Shown here: positions 10,119-20,690 of the stretch, piece by piece | Layout: every line of letters begins with the position of its first letter | How positions within the stretch are numbered: position 1 is the stretch's first letter | NCBI GenBank assembly: GCA_964019425.1 | Contig: OZ025864.1 | Coordinates: 435,001 to 499,000, forward strand | DNA: 64,000 nt | Origin: Flectonema sp. DT1601 | Lineage: Eukaryota; Euglenozoa; Diplonemea; Diplonemida; Diplonemidae | Direction: 5' to 3' | Position numbers and translations under genes: made by a program | Notes under the pieces: generated by a model | What the model was told of the DNA's origin: nothing | Database searches by the model: none | What the model saw: the letters and a program-made list of their open reading frames with translations, nothing else

Positions 10119-10949
10119 ATGCCACAATTTTGTGAAAAGAGAGTCGGAGAGGGAGGAAAGGCGGAACCATTTTCGTACCTCACCTACTTTAGTAAAATGA
10201 TTTTCTCCCAGAGTACAATTAATCCTGATAAACACAAGGACAGGGATTGGTTTGCTGGAGAAGATCCACTTGAAGTTTCAATCACAATGAAACTGTTACA
10301 CAAACATAGAGAAGAAAACCAAGAATTATATGAAAAGATGGGATACAAACTGGAAACTATCAATCAGTTGCAGACTGGAAGAGGTAAGGTTGGTATGCTT
10401 CACCCTCAAGAGAAGTCAAACCCTCACTTTTCTGATTACGTTCAGTCCGCATACGCAGTCAGTTACGACAGAGCAAAGTACACTGTCTTCTTAAAAGATC
10501 AATATAACCATTGTGTTGGAAATCTTGGTGAAGATCACCCAACCTGCAGAAAAGCTCTCTGGTACAGACAACAAGGTACTCCTGCGTTGTACGCTGCTCA
10601 CTACGAAGAGGTACTTATTATTATTATTATTTTATTTTTTTTTACTTTCTATTTTTATTGAAAATATCCAACAAAATAATAACAACAGATGGCTGAACTT
10701 GGACACCACGACATGACCAAGAAATACGGTATTAAGAGAAGCCCTAGCTTTTTACCAACATACCAGCCGGTGAAGAAGAACATTCCAGGAGCTTATGAGT
10801 ACTACAGATCTGAAAGTTATTTGGTATGTTGTTTACTTTAATTAAGGTAATGTTTTTTTTAAAAAAAAAAAAACCCAAAAAAAAAACAGGAGAAGTACGA
10901 CATGGAAGGTGAGAACGAGACCTGGGGAATCGCCACCATGCTTGAATAG
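10119..10949 (+). CDS. Unrecognised 228-aa protein, three exons
   Basis: The exons are 10119-10610, 10689-10823 and 10890-10949, with introns of 78 and 66 nt (GTACTT...AACAG and GTATGT...AACAG). All junctions are phase 0, and splicing gives 228 residues. The protein is soluble-looking, rich in Tyr, His and Lys, and has a pair of cysteines ten residues apart (HCVGNLGEDHPTCRKA) followed by LWYRQQGTPALYAAHYEEM. It ends ENETWGIATMLE. Such a Cys-pair helix resembles small mitochondrial respiratory-complex or assembly subunits, but the spacing is not the classical CX9C and I do not recognise the family. TTTTCAG at 10090-10095 may be a leader acceptor. Confidence 0.75.
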
Positions 10950-11670
10950 AAGCTGTTTCTTCAGTCAAAAAAAAAAAAAAAAAAAAAAAAAAGTGATTGT
11001 TTAGTGAAGAAGAAAAAAAAAAAACTTTCGAAAAAAAAAAAAAAAAAAAAAAATAACTGCGGCTTAGGCCAATCATATTCGGTTGAAAGGAAGCTTTTTT
11101 TCCCCTTAAAATATTCTGTGTGAGTTGCTTTATAAATTATGGTGTTGGATGGAGTTTCAGACAACCACGAGCACCCTGGTAACCATCAAGCGTGTAGAGG
11201 AACTCTAACATTATTATATAGCCTCCATGAATTATTTTATATATTTTTTATTTTAACTTAATCGAAGGCTTCAAAGCAGTTGCCTAACATTCGGTCATTT
11301 TTTTATTTTTTTTTTTTCAGTTTCTTCATAAGTGCCAGTTTTGTAGAAACTTTTGTAGTGTTTTTCTCATCACGGTGAGAAAGGGTAGGGTCTATTTGGG
11401 TGTTTTTTTTTTTTTTTATATCTTCGTCTTTCTTTAGTGTCGGCATTTTTTGTGTTTATTATAAATTTCTGTGTCGGGTTTACTTTACTTTATTCACAAG
11501 GTTCAAAGCAAGGCTACATCTTGAACGTCAGCTTCCTTAGCTGTCTTTCGGATGTTAAGAAGTGTTCTCGAGTAGTACTAATTATTATATCAACAGTTGT
11601 TGTTGTTTCTGAAGCTTTTCTTCACACCAAACAGATTCCTCACAAAAAAACACAACAACCGAAACTAAAG
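10950..11670 (+). other. A/T homopolymer spacer and 5' leader of the first membrane-protein gene
   Basis: A-tracts at 10966-10992 and 11031-11052, then AT-rich DNA. The last part (about 11605-11670) is nearly identical to the sequence before the third paralogue (about 14975-15041). It includes AAACAG ending at 11634, which looks like a splice acceptor 36 nt before the ATG. No gene is seen. Confidence 0.6.
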
Positions 11671-12579
11671 ATGTCTGCTCGTGCTATGATGTTGGCGTCG
11701 ATGCTCGCCTTGGGTCTTGCTGACACGGATGCCAATGGAAGAGCTGAAGGCGGGAATGAGAGCGGGAACGAGAGATACGAAGGAAGTGCGGAGAACGGAA
11801 ATGAAAGGTACGGGAATGAGGGAGCCAACGAGAGGAGAGAAGAAGACAACGACGCGCTGCACAGTCGGTTATTGATCAACGCTGCCTCGTCTGCGGTTGA
11901 CATGTTCGCGATTTCCAGGTCATTGGAAACGTTTGCCGTGCAGAATGATAAAGTTGTGCTTAAGATCTACCCGCTCTTCGTGTGTCCGTCGGGAGCTTGT
12001 CCGAACGGTGTGTGCCCTGAAAAGCAAGCTCTGTTGGCTGGTTTGGGGTGCGCGGTGAACACACAAGCCCCTCCTCGTGTTGTGCCTCTTCAAGCCGGTG
12101 CTCCTGTTCCTGCTGCTGCTTCCGGAACATCTGTTTTAGACTTCGTGGTGCACAGCGCGGATCCGAAGTTTGGGGGAGTGGCGATCCAGAGAATTGAGGC
12201 GGCGGTGACTCAGAACCTGTTGGCGAACCAAGGCGTGACGGGATTCAAACGCATCATGGAGGTCGGTGGTGATGTGGAAAGCGGTAACGAGAACCACGAA
12301 GGCGGGAGAGGCGAGAACAACGAAGGAAGACACGGTGCGGGCGACAGGGATGGAGAAGGCGGTGATGAGGAGGGCGATAAAACGGTTTTGATTGTTGTTT
12401 GCAGCATTTCCGCCGTGGTTGTGATCTCTGTGGTGGTCGCACTCATTTACTTCTGCTGCTGCAGGAAAACAGAGAAAGATTCCGACGAGGACATCGAGTC
12501 ACAGACCCCTTCCGGAGTGAGAGCTGAAGTGAAGAACATGGAAGTCATGAATGCCGACGTCAACGGCAATCCTTACTGA
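11671..12579 (+). CDS. Type I membrane protein with ectodomain, tandem family member 1
   Basis: 302 residues. I chose the ATG at 11671 because the three paralogues align from there; the same frame is open further upstream. An N-terminal signal peptide (MSARAMMLASMLALGLADT) is followed by a Gly/Glu/Asn-rich linker (GNERYEG). Then comes an ectodomain of about 150 residues with a cysteine cluster VCPSGACPNGVCP and the block DFVVHSADPKFGGVAIQRIE. A second Gly/Glu/Asn/His-rich linker and a single membrane span near residue 237 (TVLIVVCSISAVVVISVVV) are capped by CCCRKTEK. The short cytoplasmic tail carries DIESQT, conserved in all three paralogues. I do not recognise the ectodomain. A surface or endomembrane receptor or adhesin-like role is only an inference. 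Confidence 0.85.
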   Translation: MSARAMMLASMLALGLADTDANGRAEGGNESGNERYEGSAENGNERYGNEGANERREEDNDALHSRLLINAASSAVDMFAISRSLETFAVQNDKVVLKIYPLFVCPSGACPNGVCPEKQALLAGLGCAVNTQAPPRVVPLQAGAPVPAAASGTSVLDFVVHSADPKFGGVAIQRIEAAVTQNLLANQGVTGFKRIMEVGGDVESGNENHEGGRGENNEGRHGAGDRDGEGGDEEGDKTVLIVVCSISAVVVISVVVALIYFCCCRKTEKDSDEDIESQTPSGVRAEVKNMEVMNADVNGNPY

Positions 12580-12687
12580 TGATGGTTGGGTTGGTATGGA
12601 AGGCGTGCTTATTAGTGAAACGGGAAGCTGTAGCGAGCGCAAATACACACACAGTAACCACAAACTCAAGGCACCTTCCTCTTACGA

Positions 12688-12707
12688 ATTTTGTGATTTT
12701 TAGATAT

Positions 12708-12739
<32 letters not shown>

Positions 12740-12973
12740 CTACTGAAACTGGTTGGTCACTTGTCTGTCTGTCCTCCAGACCACCAGTCTAGTGTTGTGG
12801 ATGCATCCTTTTCATCTGTGAGGGAGCACTCAACAGAAAAGACAAGTAGTTAATAGTTTTGTGTATTTTAGAAGTAGTGGAGATAACGTTTTCCCGAAAA
12901 TACTTTTTAGTTTACTGAAGTGAATGTAAACAACACCTATCCACCTCTCATAATAATATTATTGTTGCTTTCG
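12688..12973 (+). repeat. Duplicated 3' flank, copy 1 (second copy 16158-16423)
   Basis: About 270 bp after paralogue 1 are nearly identical to the DNA after paralogue 3, from ATTTTGTGATTTT through CTCATAATAATATTATTG. Copy 1 has a longer GTT microsatellite (about 12709-12738) than copy 2. This marks a recent segmental tandem duplication that included non-coding flanks. Confidence 0.9.
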
Positions 12974-13672
12974 ATTACTTGAACCGCAATGCGTGAATCA
13001 GAAATGAATTTTGTGAACAACTTTCAATTGACAAAGACGATGGTTCAACATGCTGAACTTCGAAAACAATTTTGTCAGTCGGTGTCCTAGTCCCCGTCAT
13101 GCTTGCCATTCAGCGAATGACTGGTGTCGACGACCTGTTGGATGAGCTGGGAACCTGATCGATTGTGTCTGGTCAGCTTTTGACTCTCTGACCGGTCAGT
13201 CAAAGTTGAACGGGTGCGACGAGGTCTGGTTCTTGGATCGCTTGACAGGTTGCCGTCGGTTCATTTTGTTGACCGGTTGCGTGTGGCTGGTGGTCGCCCA
13301 ACTGCATTTTTTATGTACCTTTTGTCAGTATGTTGCACAACGATGCAGCTTAATGGTAGAGGCGGTGACGTATCTTTTTCTTCGGGTCGCAGCTTCTTGC
13401 GTTGTGGTCTGTCGTCACCGCCCATTATTTCATCTCTCCTTTTTTTCTTCCTCTCCTCGACACGCTTCGGGAAGCTGTCATTCGCTAACTCTTAGTTTCT
13501 AAACATGTTTGCGTATCGTGAATCTCGGGACTCTCTGTATCGAGTCAAGTCAAACATTGCACAGGGAGCTATTATCTGTTTGGGGTAAATGTGTATTTTA
13601 ATGTTTGGGTAGTTCGCTAACCTTTCCTTCCGTCACACTGAAAACAGATTCCACAACCAACCAAAACCGAAT
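12974..13672 (+). other. Duplicated spacer blocks upstream of paralogue 2
   Basis: 13100-13281 (GCTTGCCATTCAGCGAA...) recurs at 16446-16608 and, more diverged, at about 14425-14605. 13359-13480 begins GTAGAGGCGGTGACG and recurs near 14660, 14786 and 16629. The block near 13525-13573 (GCACAGGGAGC) recurs near 14907-14955. These are probably promoter or leader sequences copied with the genes. AAACAG ends at 13647, 25 nt before the next ATG. No additional gene is seen. Confidence 0.7.
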
Positions 13673-14017
13673 ATGTTTTCTCGCGTACTGATGTTGGTTT
13701 CAATGTTTGCCGCAGTCCTCGCAGATACGGACAATGGAGTAGCAGAAGGCGGAGTTGAAAACGGAAACGAGGGGACTGGTGGAGGTGGAGGTGAAGGTGG
13801 CAGCAGTGGAGGAGGTAATGGAACTGCTTTAATCATCGGTTGTATATTTGCGGGTATTATCGTGACTGCTATTGTGATCGCTGTTATTTACAACTTTTTA
13901 CGTAAATCGAGTAACCATGTTGTTGGTGACATCGAATCACAGAACCACAAAGAAATCAGATCTGATGCTGACTACGGGCGAGTAATGAATGAAATGCCTG
14001 CAGCAGTTGGAAAGTAG
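13673..14017 (+). CDS. Short paralogue without ectodomain, tandem family member 2
   Basis: 114 residues: signal peptide (MFSRVLMLVSMFAAVLADTD), a Gly-rich linker, a membrane span (ALIIGCIFAGIIVTAIVIA) and a tail containing GDIESQN, matching DIESQT of its neighbours. The ectodomain of about 150 residues, with its cysteine cluster, is cleanly absent. The frame is intact from signal to tail, so this looks like a functional short form rather than debris. Codon choice and flanking blocks resemble the neighbours. The leader, with AAACAG then ATTCCACA, is shared with the other two copies. Confidence 0.75.
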   Translation: MFSRVLMLVSMFAAVLADTDNGVAEGGVENGNEGTGGGGGEGGSSGGGNGTALIIGCIFAGIIVTAIVIAVIYNFLRKSSNHVVGDIESQNHKEIRSDADYGRVMNEMPAAVGK

Positions 14018-15041
14018 TTACGACTACCTCATACTTCCTAATAACAATTCCTCTGCTGTTGTATAACAATGACTGCTGTGTATTATTACCTGTAGTACTA
14101 GGAACGGAATGGTCAGTACATAACTCACTTTTAATCAATGAAGTCCTAAGAGGGACAAGCAGTATCAGATTAAGGATCCCGAAAAACTACGTATTTCACA
14201 AGTGTTTTATCGAACAGCAGAACGATTGTGTTTTTATAACTTTTCCCTTTTTTTTTTATATTTTGATTTAGTTCACTACCTTATAATATAAACTCAGATT
14301 ATAAGTATTCTATCTATTTTCTGCCTGAGAGCATCAGAGAAGCGAGTAAGCCGAAAGGCATGAATCAGAAATGAATTTGGCGAAATTTAAATTTTCTATC
14401 CCACACTTTAAAGTCGTTCTTACCATGCTTTCCATTCAGCGAGTGACCGATCAGCTTCTTGTGATTCGATTTGAGAACTTTGAATTGATTATGTCGAATC
14501 AGCTTTTCGACGACCGGTCAGTCGTTAGTTGATCAGATATAACCAGGACTGGTTCTTTGATTGTCTGACAGGTTGTTGTTCTTTCATTATTGTTGACGTG
14601 GTTGGCTGTCGCAAGACTACGATTTATTATACTTTGCTTTGCAAGAAACAACTTATTTTGTAGAGGCGGTGACGTGTTCCGTCGCAGCCCTTGTTTGTCA
14701 TCTCTCCTTTTTCTTCCCTCTCCGACATGCTTTTGGAAACCAAGTGTTGTTCCCTCTCTTGGCGTGCTGACCGTCATAATTTAATGTAGAGAAGGTGACG
14801 CAGCTTTATGTTGCAGCATTGTCACCGACCTTTCTTCTCCTTTTTCCTCCTCCCGCAAAGCTGTTTTCCTGACTGCTGGTTTGCTCCATCTTGCTTTGTT
14901 GTTAATCGGGACTCGTTATATCGAGTGAAGCAAATACACTGCACAGGGAACACTAATATTCGCCGAGTGTTTTGTTATTGTTCTGAAGCTTTTCTTCACA
15001 CCAAACAGATTCCACAAAAAACACACCAACCGAAACTAAAG
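14018..15041 (+). other. Duplicated spacer between paralogues 2 and 3
   Basis: Contains two copies of the GTAGAGG(C/A)GGTGACG block (near 14660 and 14786), a diverged copy of the CCATTCAGCGA block (near 14430) and the conserved leader from about 14975, with AAACAG ending at 15008. Small open frames here are not conserved among the copies. No gene is seen. Confidence 0.6.
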
Positions 15042-16016
15042 ATGTCTGCTCGTGCTATGATGTTGGCGTCGATGCTCGCCATGGGTCTTGCTGACACGGA
15101 CGGGGATGGAGGGGCTGACGGCGGGAATGGAGGGGATGGAGGGGCTGACGGCGGCAGAGAGAGCGGGAACGACAGATACGGAGGAGGTGCCAACGAAAAC
15201 AGGTACGGCGGGGGGAGACAAGACGGCTACGCGCTGCACAGCCGCCTGCTCATCAACACCGCCTCGTCTGCGGTTGACATGTACGCCATTTCTAGGGAAT
15301 TGGAAAGGTTTGCCGTGCAGAATGATACAGTAACGCTTCAGATCTACCCACTCTTTGTGTGTCCGTCGGGAGCTTGTCCGAGCGGTGTGTGCCCTAAAAA
15401 TCTAGCGCTGTTGACGGGTTTGGGGTGCGTAATAAACACGCAAGCCCCTTCTCGTGCTGTTCCTGCTCCTGCTGCACCTGCTGCCGGAACATGTGTTTTA
15501 GACTTCGTGGTGCAAAGCGCGGATCCGAAGTTTGGGGGAGTGGCGATCCAGAGAATTGAGACAGCGGTGACCCAGAACCTGTTGGCGAACCACCGCGTGA
15601 CGGGATACCGACGTATCATGGAGGCCGGTGATGTGGAAGGCGGTAACGAGAACCGCGATGGAGGCAGAGGCGACCAGGATGGCGGCAGAGGCGACCACCA
15701 CGGGGTCAGTGGTGACCACGATGGCGACTATCACGAAGGAGGACACGGCGCTGGCTACAACAACGGAGGCGGGGGTGGGAACAGCGAGAACACGGTTTTG
15801 ATTGTTGTTTGCAGTGTTTCTGCCGTGGTGATTGCAATCTCTGTGGTGGTCGCACTCATTTACTGCTGCTGCTGCAGGAAAACAGAGAAAGGTTCCAACA
15901 ATGACGACGCGGACATCGAGTCACAGACCACTTACGCAGCGAGAGCTGAAGCGAAGAACATGGAAGTCATGAAGACGTTGCCTCCAGCTGCTGACGACTG
16001 CTGCGATCCTTTGTGA
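15042..16016 (+). CDS. Type I membrane protein with ectodomain, tandem family member 3
   Basis: 324 residues, closely similar to member 1: the same signal peptide (MSARAMMLASMLAMGLADT), the VCPSGACPSGVCP cluster, DFVVQSADPKFGGVAIQRIE, a membrane span (NTVLIVVCSVSAVVIAISVV) and CCCCRKTEK followed by DIESQT. The differences concentrate in the low-complexity linkers, which here are richer in Gly, Asp and His (GGRGDQDGGRGDHHG). The tail ends in DDCCDPL rather than NGNPY. The linkers appear to evolve by slippage while the ectodomain is kept, suggesting the ectodomain is under selection. Confidence 0.85.
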   Translation: MSARAMMLASMLAMGLADTDGDGGADGGNGGDGGADGGRESGNDRYGGGANENRYGGGRQDGYALHSRLLINTASSAVDMYAISRELERFAVQNDTVTLQIYPLFVCPSGACPSGVCPKNLALLTGLGCVINTQAPSRAVPAPAAPAAGTCVLDFVVQSADPKFGGVAIQRIETAVTQNLLANHRVTGYRRIMEAGDVEGGNENRDGGRGDQDGGRGDHHGVSGDHDGDYHEGGHGAGYNNGGGGGNSENTVLIVVCSVSAVVIAISVVVALIYCCCCRKTEKGSNNDDADIESQTTYAARAEAKNMEVMKTLPPAADDCCDPL

Positions 16017-16949
16017 TGAATGTTGGTTTGCGTGCTTATAAGCGAAACGGGAAGCTGTTGCGAGCAAATACACACACAGTAACCACAAACCTAAGGCAAT
16101 CAAATAGCCACTTTCCGCCACCAGCAGCTGATGCAAATCTGTCTGCTTTCCCCTTAATGAATTTTGTGATTTTCGTTGTTGTTGTTGTTCTGCTGAAACA
16201 GGTTGGTCACTTGTCTGTCTGTCCTCCAGACCACCAGTCTAGTGTTGTGGATGCATCCTTTTCATCTGTGAGGGAGCACTCAACAGAAAAGACAAGAAGT
16301 TAATAGTTTTGTGTATTTTAGAAGTAGTGGGGACAACGTTTTCCCGAAAATACTTTTAGTACTTTACTGAACTGAATGTAAACAACACCTATCCACCTCT
16401 CATAATAATATTATTGTTGCTTTTGAATCGGAGCGGCCGAGAATTGGCTGAGTGCTTGCCATTCAGCGAACTGTTGGATGACCTGGGAACCTGATCGATT
16501 GTGTCCGGACAGCTTGACTCTCTGACCGGTCAGTCAAAGTTGAACGGGCGCAATGATTCTGATTCTTGGATGTCGACAGGTTGCCGTCGGTTCATTTTGT
16601 TGACCTCCTCTCAGAATGTTGCAGTATGGTAGAGACAGTGATATGTCACATATTCTTTTGTTGTGACCGTACTCACTACTCGTTTCGGTGTCTTCTTGTT
16701 TCTTCCTCCCTCTCGTATCGACACACTTGCAATGTTAAGGTTTTAATTTCACCTACAATAGACTTCGCCTCTCTGTGTGGAAGTTGAATGCAGAATTAGT
16801 AAATTTCTGGGAAACACTTTCTCTCATTAGTTAAACACAAAAAATGATTTGAATATTTGAGTAGTGTTTTGATATTTCCACATGATACCTGTGGTATACT
16901 ACGTTAGTTTAATTATGATTATTTTCCCTTTAAAGACACAGCAGAGACA
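16017..16949 (+). other. 3' flank copy 2 and spacer before the ABCD gene
   Basis: 16158-16423 is the second copy of the duplicated 3' flank, and 16446-16608 plus 16629-16730 repeat the blocks seen at 13100 and 13359. After about 16740 the sequence is unique and AT-rich. ACACAG at 16936-16942 lies just before the next start codon. No gene is seen. Confidence 0.65.
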
Positions 16950-18917
16950 ATGTCTATGTCCCAGAAGTTAATGGATCTGCTGGCACCGTCAGACGGTGCT
17001 GGTTCAACGAGGGGTCAAAAATTGTTAGGTATTGGCATCTGCACTTTCTTTTCGGTTATTTTCGCATACGTGAACACTCCGGAACGTCGGAGGGGAAAAG
17101 ACGGAAAGGAAAAACCAAATTCGATGACTGATTTAAAAATGTTAATACGAATCCTCATCCCGAATATGTTCTGCAAAGAAGCCGGTATCCTTGGATTGTT
17201 TCTTGTCGTGCTCACTGCACGTACTCTGCTGTCGATTTTCGTGGCTCACTTAGACGGTAAAGTAATCAAATCACTTGTGGAACTTCGATTTCAAGACTTT
17301 ACGAAATTAACAGGAGTCTGGCTTGCTCTTGGTATCCCAGCAGCGATGTGCAATGCGAGTATCAAATTACTTCAAATGAAATTGGCTCTTTGTTTTCGTA
17401 TAAAGTTAACAAAACATATTTATGATTCTTATTTAAAGAATGAAGTGTACTACAAGTCAGGTAACATGGATGATAGAATTGAAAACCCTGACCAAATGAT
17501 TACTGATGACTGTGACAAGTTTAGTATCCAACTGGCTGAGCTATTCTCTCAACTTGCAAAGCCAATCTTCGACTGTCTCTTATTTACTATTGAATTGTGG
17601 AAATCTGTTGGATCTGGTGCTGTTGCTGGAGCGATGTTCACAACCGTAACAACAGCGAGAGCACTAAACGCAGTGAGGCCTCCATTCGGTAGATTAACCG
17701 CTGCTGTTGCAGAAGCTGATGGACAATGGCGTACTCGTCACTCTCGCTTAGTAACCGACTCTGAGGAAGTTGGTTTCCACAGAGGTGCTGCTGTTGAAAG
17801 AAATCGTCTTGAGCAGGGATTCTCAAAACTTCTAACAGCCCACAAGAAGCTAATGGATGCCTCATTCCCTTACAATGTTTGTGAAGGATACTTCACGAAG
17901 TACATTTGGGGTATTGTTGGAATGACTGTCTGTGCTGCTCCTGTCCTTTTAGGAGGAAAGACTATTGGTGCTGGACGTGCGACTGAAATTCTAGTCACCA
18001 ACAGAAAACTGATGGCCTCCGCGGCTGACAGCACAGAGCGTTTGATGGAAAGTTTTAAAGAAGTTGCTCACCTCTCTGGACGTTCTGGAAGACTCGCAAA
18101 GTTATTAAAGGTGTTTGAAGAAGTTGGTGAAGGTAAGTATTGGCATCACCAGGTTGGAGGTTCAAATGAGGAACAGAAAGTCAGCAGACCTCTTGAATAC
18201 CACGGAAAGATTATTTCTGACCCAGACAGAATTAAGTTTGACAAGGTTCCTATCACAGCTCCAAACGGTGAGATGTTAGTCCAGCCTGCTACCTTTGAAA
18301 TCAAAAGAGGAGACCACACCCTCATTACTGGTCCTAACGGCTGTGGTAAGAGTTCTCTATTTAGAGTTCTAGCTGGTCTGTGGCCAACCTTTGGAGGTAC
18401 TCTTCACAGACCAGCAGAGCCAAGAGACATCTTTTTCTTACCTCAGAGAGCTTACCTTGTACAGGGATCGTTAAGAGATCAGATTATCTATCCTGATACT
18501 ATTTCTAAACATACTGATCAAAAGTTAGAAGAAATATTAGAGTGGGCCTGTTGCCTCAAGGTCAAAACTCGTGAGAAGAAGGGACTGGACACCACTCAGG
18601 AATGGAAAGACGTCCTCTCAGGAGGTGAACGTCAAAAGATAGGACTCGCCAGAGTGTTTTACCATCTTCCAAAGTTCGCAATCCTCGATGAGTGTACTTC
18701 TCAAATTCACGTTGATGATGAGGACAAGTTGTACAAGAAATTAAAGGAATGTGGTGTCACTCTTCTATCTGTCTCCCACCGTAGAACTATTTGGCATCAC
18801 CACACGTTGAGTCTTGCATTCGCTGATGGAGAGATAAACTACGCTCCATTTGAATGTGAACAGACATTTGCTCCTGGCATGCGTACTCTCTCTGAAGGTT
18901 CACAGAGCTCTCCGTGA
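16950..18917 (+). CDS. Peroxisomal-type ABC half-transporter, ABCD family
   Basis: 655 residues, single exon, the normal length for an ABCD half-transporter. An N-terminal membrane domain (about 1-330) is followed by one ATPase domain. Walker A is GPNGCGKSS near 461, then LPQRAYLVQGSLRDQI (Q-loop side), the signature LSGGERQK near 555, Walker B FAILDECTS and switch His in SVSHR. The order membrane domain then ATPase, and the wording around Walker A (FRVLAGLWPTFGG), are typical of ALD/PMP70 proteins. These work as dimers to import very-long-chain acyl-CoAs into peroxisomes. After DECTS the family usually has A-V-S; here it is QIHVDDE, a modest deviation. It ends shortly after the ATPase domain. 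Confidence 0.9.
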   Translation: MSMSQKLMDLLAPSDGAGSTRGQKLLGIGICTFFSVIFAYVNTPERRRGKDGKEKPNSMTDLKMLIRILIPNMFCKEAGILGLFLVVLTARTLLSIFVAHLDGKVIKSLVELRFQDFTKLTGVWLALGIPAAMCNASIKLLQMKLALCFRIKLTKHIYDSYLKNEVYYKSGNMDDRIENPDQMITDDCDKFSIQLAELFSQLAKPIFDCLLFTIELWKSVGSGAVAGAMFTTVTTARALNAVRPPFGRLTAAVAEADGQWRTRHSRLVTDSEEVGFHRGAAVERNRLEQGFSKLLTAHKKLMDASFPYNVCEGYFTKYIWGIVGMTVCAAPVLLGGKTIGAGRATEILVTNRKLMASAADSTERLMESFKEVAHLSGRSGRLAKLLKVFEEVGEGKYWHHQVGGSNEEQKVSRPLEYHGKIISDPDRIKFDKVPITAPNGEMLVQPATFEIKRGDHTLITGPNGCGKSSLFRVLAGLWPTFGGTLHRPAEPRDIFFLPQRAYLVQGSLRDQIIYPDTISKHTDQKLEEILEWACCLKVKTREKKGLDTTQEWKDVLSGGERQKIGLARVFYHLPKFAILDECTSQIHVDDEDKLYKKLKECGVTLLSVSHRRTIWHHHTLSLAFADGEINYAPFECEQTFAPGMRTLSEGSQSSP

Positions 18918-19344
18918 ACCACCATATTGTGAATTGATAGGCAGGCTCAGAGAGTGGGGATGACAACACCAACTAACATCTATTAATCCCCCTCACTATT
19001 AATCTTGTCGTCAGATTGGCATTACGCCTCCTAATTGGGGTATCCAACTTTGTTGCTTATGGATAGCTTGACTTTATTTTATACACAATTTAGTATTGGT
19101 CTGACTCCAGAAATACCGACAATTCTGATGCCTTCGTGCGACATTGGCTTTAGCTTACCGAAAACTGGAACAGTTTTTTCTTTTTTTTTTTTTAAAAAAA
19201 CTGAGACGGAAATTATTTTAATCACACGATGACAACTCAGAATTTTGAAGTTTTTTTTCTTTTTGGAGTAGTAAAAGTTCGTTTCTGTGATTAGTTGAAA
19301 ATTAGCTCTACTCCTTACAACAAACGAAATCCTCTCTTCGATTT

Positions 19345-19376
<32 letters not shown>

Positions 19377-20192
19377 TCGTGTCTCAAACTGCGTGTGCTG
19401 TCTTTTCTTCGACTGTAGCGAATTTCTCTTTTTACTCTCAAAGAAATCTCTTTTGGTCGGTATCTACGTTGTTTTACCCGACACATCCTATGAACGACTT
19501 AACGATGATTTTTATTTGTTTTTCTTGGGTAAGCTTTTTTGCTACTTTAAAAAAAAAAAAAAAAACGTAATCTTAACTTGTGTGCTCCAACACTGTTTTA
19601 TCCATATTCATATAGTCTACTTCCTTATGGTCTTCAAATTGGATTGAAATGGTAGTTACGTCTTTTGATTAAACAAAAACCTTGGGAAAGTCAGCCATTT
19701 AAAACCCATTCAGACAAGCAGCCTTATATTTTGTTGATCGCAGCCAGTTTTACTGGCGCACAGGGAATTAGATAACATATGACATAATAAATAAACGGCT
19801 CTTAAATCTGAATTCATATCGTCTATTTCCTTATGGTCTTCAAATTGGATTGAATTGGGGAGAATTATCTAGGAGTTCCTCCTTAGGAACTCATTAAAAA
19901 AACCACGACATCCATTTCTGTTATGCAGAATATGAAACGTATTTTAAACAAACGTGAAATTATTTTTTTCCTTTTTTTTTTAAAAAAATGAACTTTTTAG
20001 GGCAGCACACGTAAACTTCCTTTAGCTTTATCAGGTTAAGTTGGTTCACTGTGTTGCACAAACAAAACAAAACAAAAAAAACATCAAAATAGTGTGTTAT
20101 AAATAATTCGAAATCGGTTCACACATTTCAGTGAAACCAAACTAAAACGAAAAAATATCAATTTAGTGTTGTATTACTAAAAAAAAAAATTC

Positions 20193-20223
<31 letters not shown>

Positions 20224-20657
20224 TGTTACTACTACCCTGTAGTTTATACTGCGATATTAGAAAAGAAGGAAATATAACCGTACTATTCCGTGCCTTTGGA
20301 TCTTCGATTTGGGCAACGGTTAAGTTTAGGGAGTTGCTTATGTTCAAAATTCGTATTTGTTTTCTGTGGTGAATTGCAGTGATAATTTGTAACTTTTTTT
20401 TTGCATGTGAAATTGTTGTTCCCCAAGTCCTATCTTTTTTTAGTCTTTTTTTTATTAATCTATTTCTGTTTTTATGAGGTGTTCCACATCTCATGTTGCA
20501 GACAATTTTTTTTTATTTTTATTTGTAACATAAAGTGACTTTTTTTTTCTATTACGTTTTTTTTTCCTGATGTAATTTTAGTAAATCGAATTCGACGTCT
20601 TTCCCTAGAAGATGTTGGCATGATGGTTGAGCGACCGTTTCTCTTCACCTCCTCTCG

Positions 20658-20690
<33 letters not shown>

